A stretch of DNA of 6,363 nt from Planctomycetales bacterium 4484_123 (lineage in GTDB: Bacteria; Planctomycetota; Phycisphaerae; SM23-33). The position numbers and the translations under genes were made by a program. Below the pieces are notes generated by a model, which did not search any database, was not told the origin of the DNA, and was given only the letters and a program-made list of their open reading frames with translations. Shown here one piece after another: positions 6,066 through 6,363 of the stretch. Position 1 is the stretch's first letter. Each line of letters begins with the position of its first letter. The DNA is taken from assembly GCA_002049885.1 (NCBI GenBank), contig MVCS01000086.1:1-6363 (forward strand), given 5' to 3'.

Positions 6066-6086
6066 GCCCGCCCACCACGGGCGGGC
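6066..6086 (-). promoter_or_regulatory. Perfect 8-bp hairpin in the infC leader
   Basis: GCCCGCCC and GGGCGGGC are perfectly complementary around the 5-base loop GTGGT (minus strand 6086-6066). It starts a few bases after the predicted transcription start of infC, so it would cap the 5' end of that mRNA. No U-run follows (the next bases are GGGAGCACG), so it is not a standard intrinsic terminator of thrS. It could stabilise the 5' end, act as a weak pause for thrS read-through, or take part in infC regulation. The structure is seen; the role is inferred. Confidence 0.5.
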
Positions 6087-6097
6087 AGTGCCAGCAC

Positions 6098-6126
6098 ATT
6101 TTATCCCACGAACCACGAAATGTCAG
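6098..6126 (-). promoter_or_regulatory. Predicted sigma70-type promoter for infC
   Basis: On the minus strand a -35 box CTGACA (6126-6121, 5 of 6 to TTGACA) is followed after exactly 17 bases by a -10 box TAAAAT (6103-6098, 5 of 6 to TATAAT). The -35 box contains the thrS stop codon. The spacer holds two tandem copies of TTCGTGG (6119-6113 and 6112-6106). Transcription would start near 6091, giving a leader of about 60 bases before the infC start at 6030. The match is stronger than expected by chance in such GC-rich DNA, but it is a sequence prediction only. Confidence 0.6.
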
Positions 6127-6363
6127 CCATCCCTCTGCCCAAAGGCAGTGGTCGTCCCGCGCGAATCGACTTCGCCCCGGAGGGCCTCCAGGGCAACTTG
6201 CAGCGGGAAGGTTCCCACCTCGCCCCGGCCACGCTGGCGGACCGCAACCGTCGCGGCCTCTGCCTCCCGGGCCCCCACCACGAAAAGGTACGGCAGCTTC
6301 TGCACCGTCCAGCGGCGGACCTTGGCGCCGATCTTGTCGGCGCCGCCATCCAGCTCCGCCCGC
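6123..6363 (-). CDS. thrS: Threonine--tRNA ligase, C-terminal fragment (5' end outside the window)
   Basis: Only the last 79 codons are present; the gene enters from the right edge and ends at TGA 6125-6123. The fragment reads ADKIGAKVRRWTVQKLPYLF, then VVGAREAEAATVAVRQRG, then a short tail. This is the typical end of class II threonyl-tRNA synthetase: the Rossmann-like anticodon-binding domain with the (K)IPY-lVVG-rE--a-tvavR pattern. The enzyme charges tRNA-Thr in the cytoplasm; the catalytic and editing domains lie outside the window. The last residues (DSRGTTTAFGQRDG) extend slightly past the usual end and look unstructured. The next gene is infC, the classical order. The stop codon lies inside the -35 box of the promoter proposed for infC. 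The family call is firm because sequence and gene order agree. Confidence 0.93.
   Translation of the reverse strand, partial: RAELDGGADKIGAKVRRWTVQKLPYLFVVGAREAEAATVAVRQRGRGEVGTFPLQVALEALRGEVDSRGTTTAFGQRDG

Overview
The window is GC-rich bacterial DNA. All seven convincing genes and one gene fragment read on the minus strand, so transcription runs from the right edge to the left. The right two-thirds is the conserved translation cluster thrS (3' end only), infC, rpmI, rplT, pheS, in the same order as in Escherichia coli. The left third holds three less conserved genes: a YbjN-domain protein, an M14 zinc carboxypeptidase related to cytosolic carboxypeptidases, and a creatininase-family amidohydrolase that carries a frameshift and runs off the left edge. 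No rRNA, tRNA, transposon, CRISPR array or phage gene was seen.

The lineage cannot be fixed from this window. High GC, alanine/lysine- or proline-rich tails on housekeeping proteins, pheS without an adjacent pheT, and neighbouring M14 and creatininase genes would suit a Planctomycetota-like or similar environmental bacterium. That is a weak inference.

Region by region, on the minus strand. (1) 6363-6123: C-terminal anticodon-binding domain of threonyl-tRNA synthetase. (2) 6126-6031: a near-consensus sigma70-type promoter whose -35 box overlaps the thrS stop codon, then a perfect 8-bp hairpin, then infC. The infC frame has no ATG, GTG or TTG start before its conserved N-terminus, and the best start is ATC at 6030. 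(3) 5403-4965: a 439-base gap with no convincing gene. It holds a second good promoter with an A-tract upstream, followed by overlapping GC hairpins in what would be the rpmI leader. (4) 4964-2798: rpmI, rplT and pheS, closely spaced with good ribosome binding sites. L20 has an unusual C-terminal tail of about 155 residues, acidic and then very rich in lysine and alanine. (5) 2797-2595: a spacer with a 10-bp hairpin and a weak promoter candidate. (6) 2594-1: the YbjN-domain, M14 peptidase and creatininase-family genes, separated by 135-155 bases, so they may be separate units.

The translation genes make one coherent unit: an initiation factor, two large-subunit proteins and a synthetase subunit. 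They are likely transcribed from the promoter before infC and again from the promoter before rpmI. In well-studied bacteria this locus is autoregulated by IF3 (through its own rare start codon) and by L20 (through leader RNA). The ATC start and the structured leaders here fit that theme. I found no clear sign of a wholly new system. The points most worth checking are the ATC start, the L20 tail, the structured rpmI leader and the frameshifted creatininase gene.
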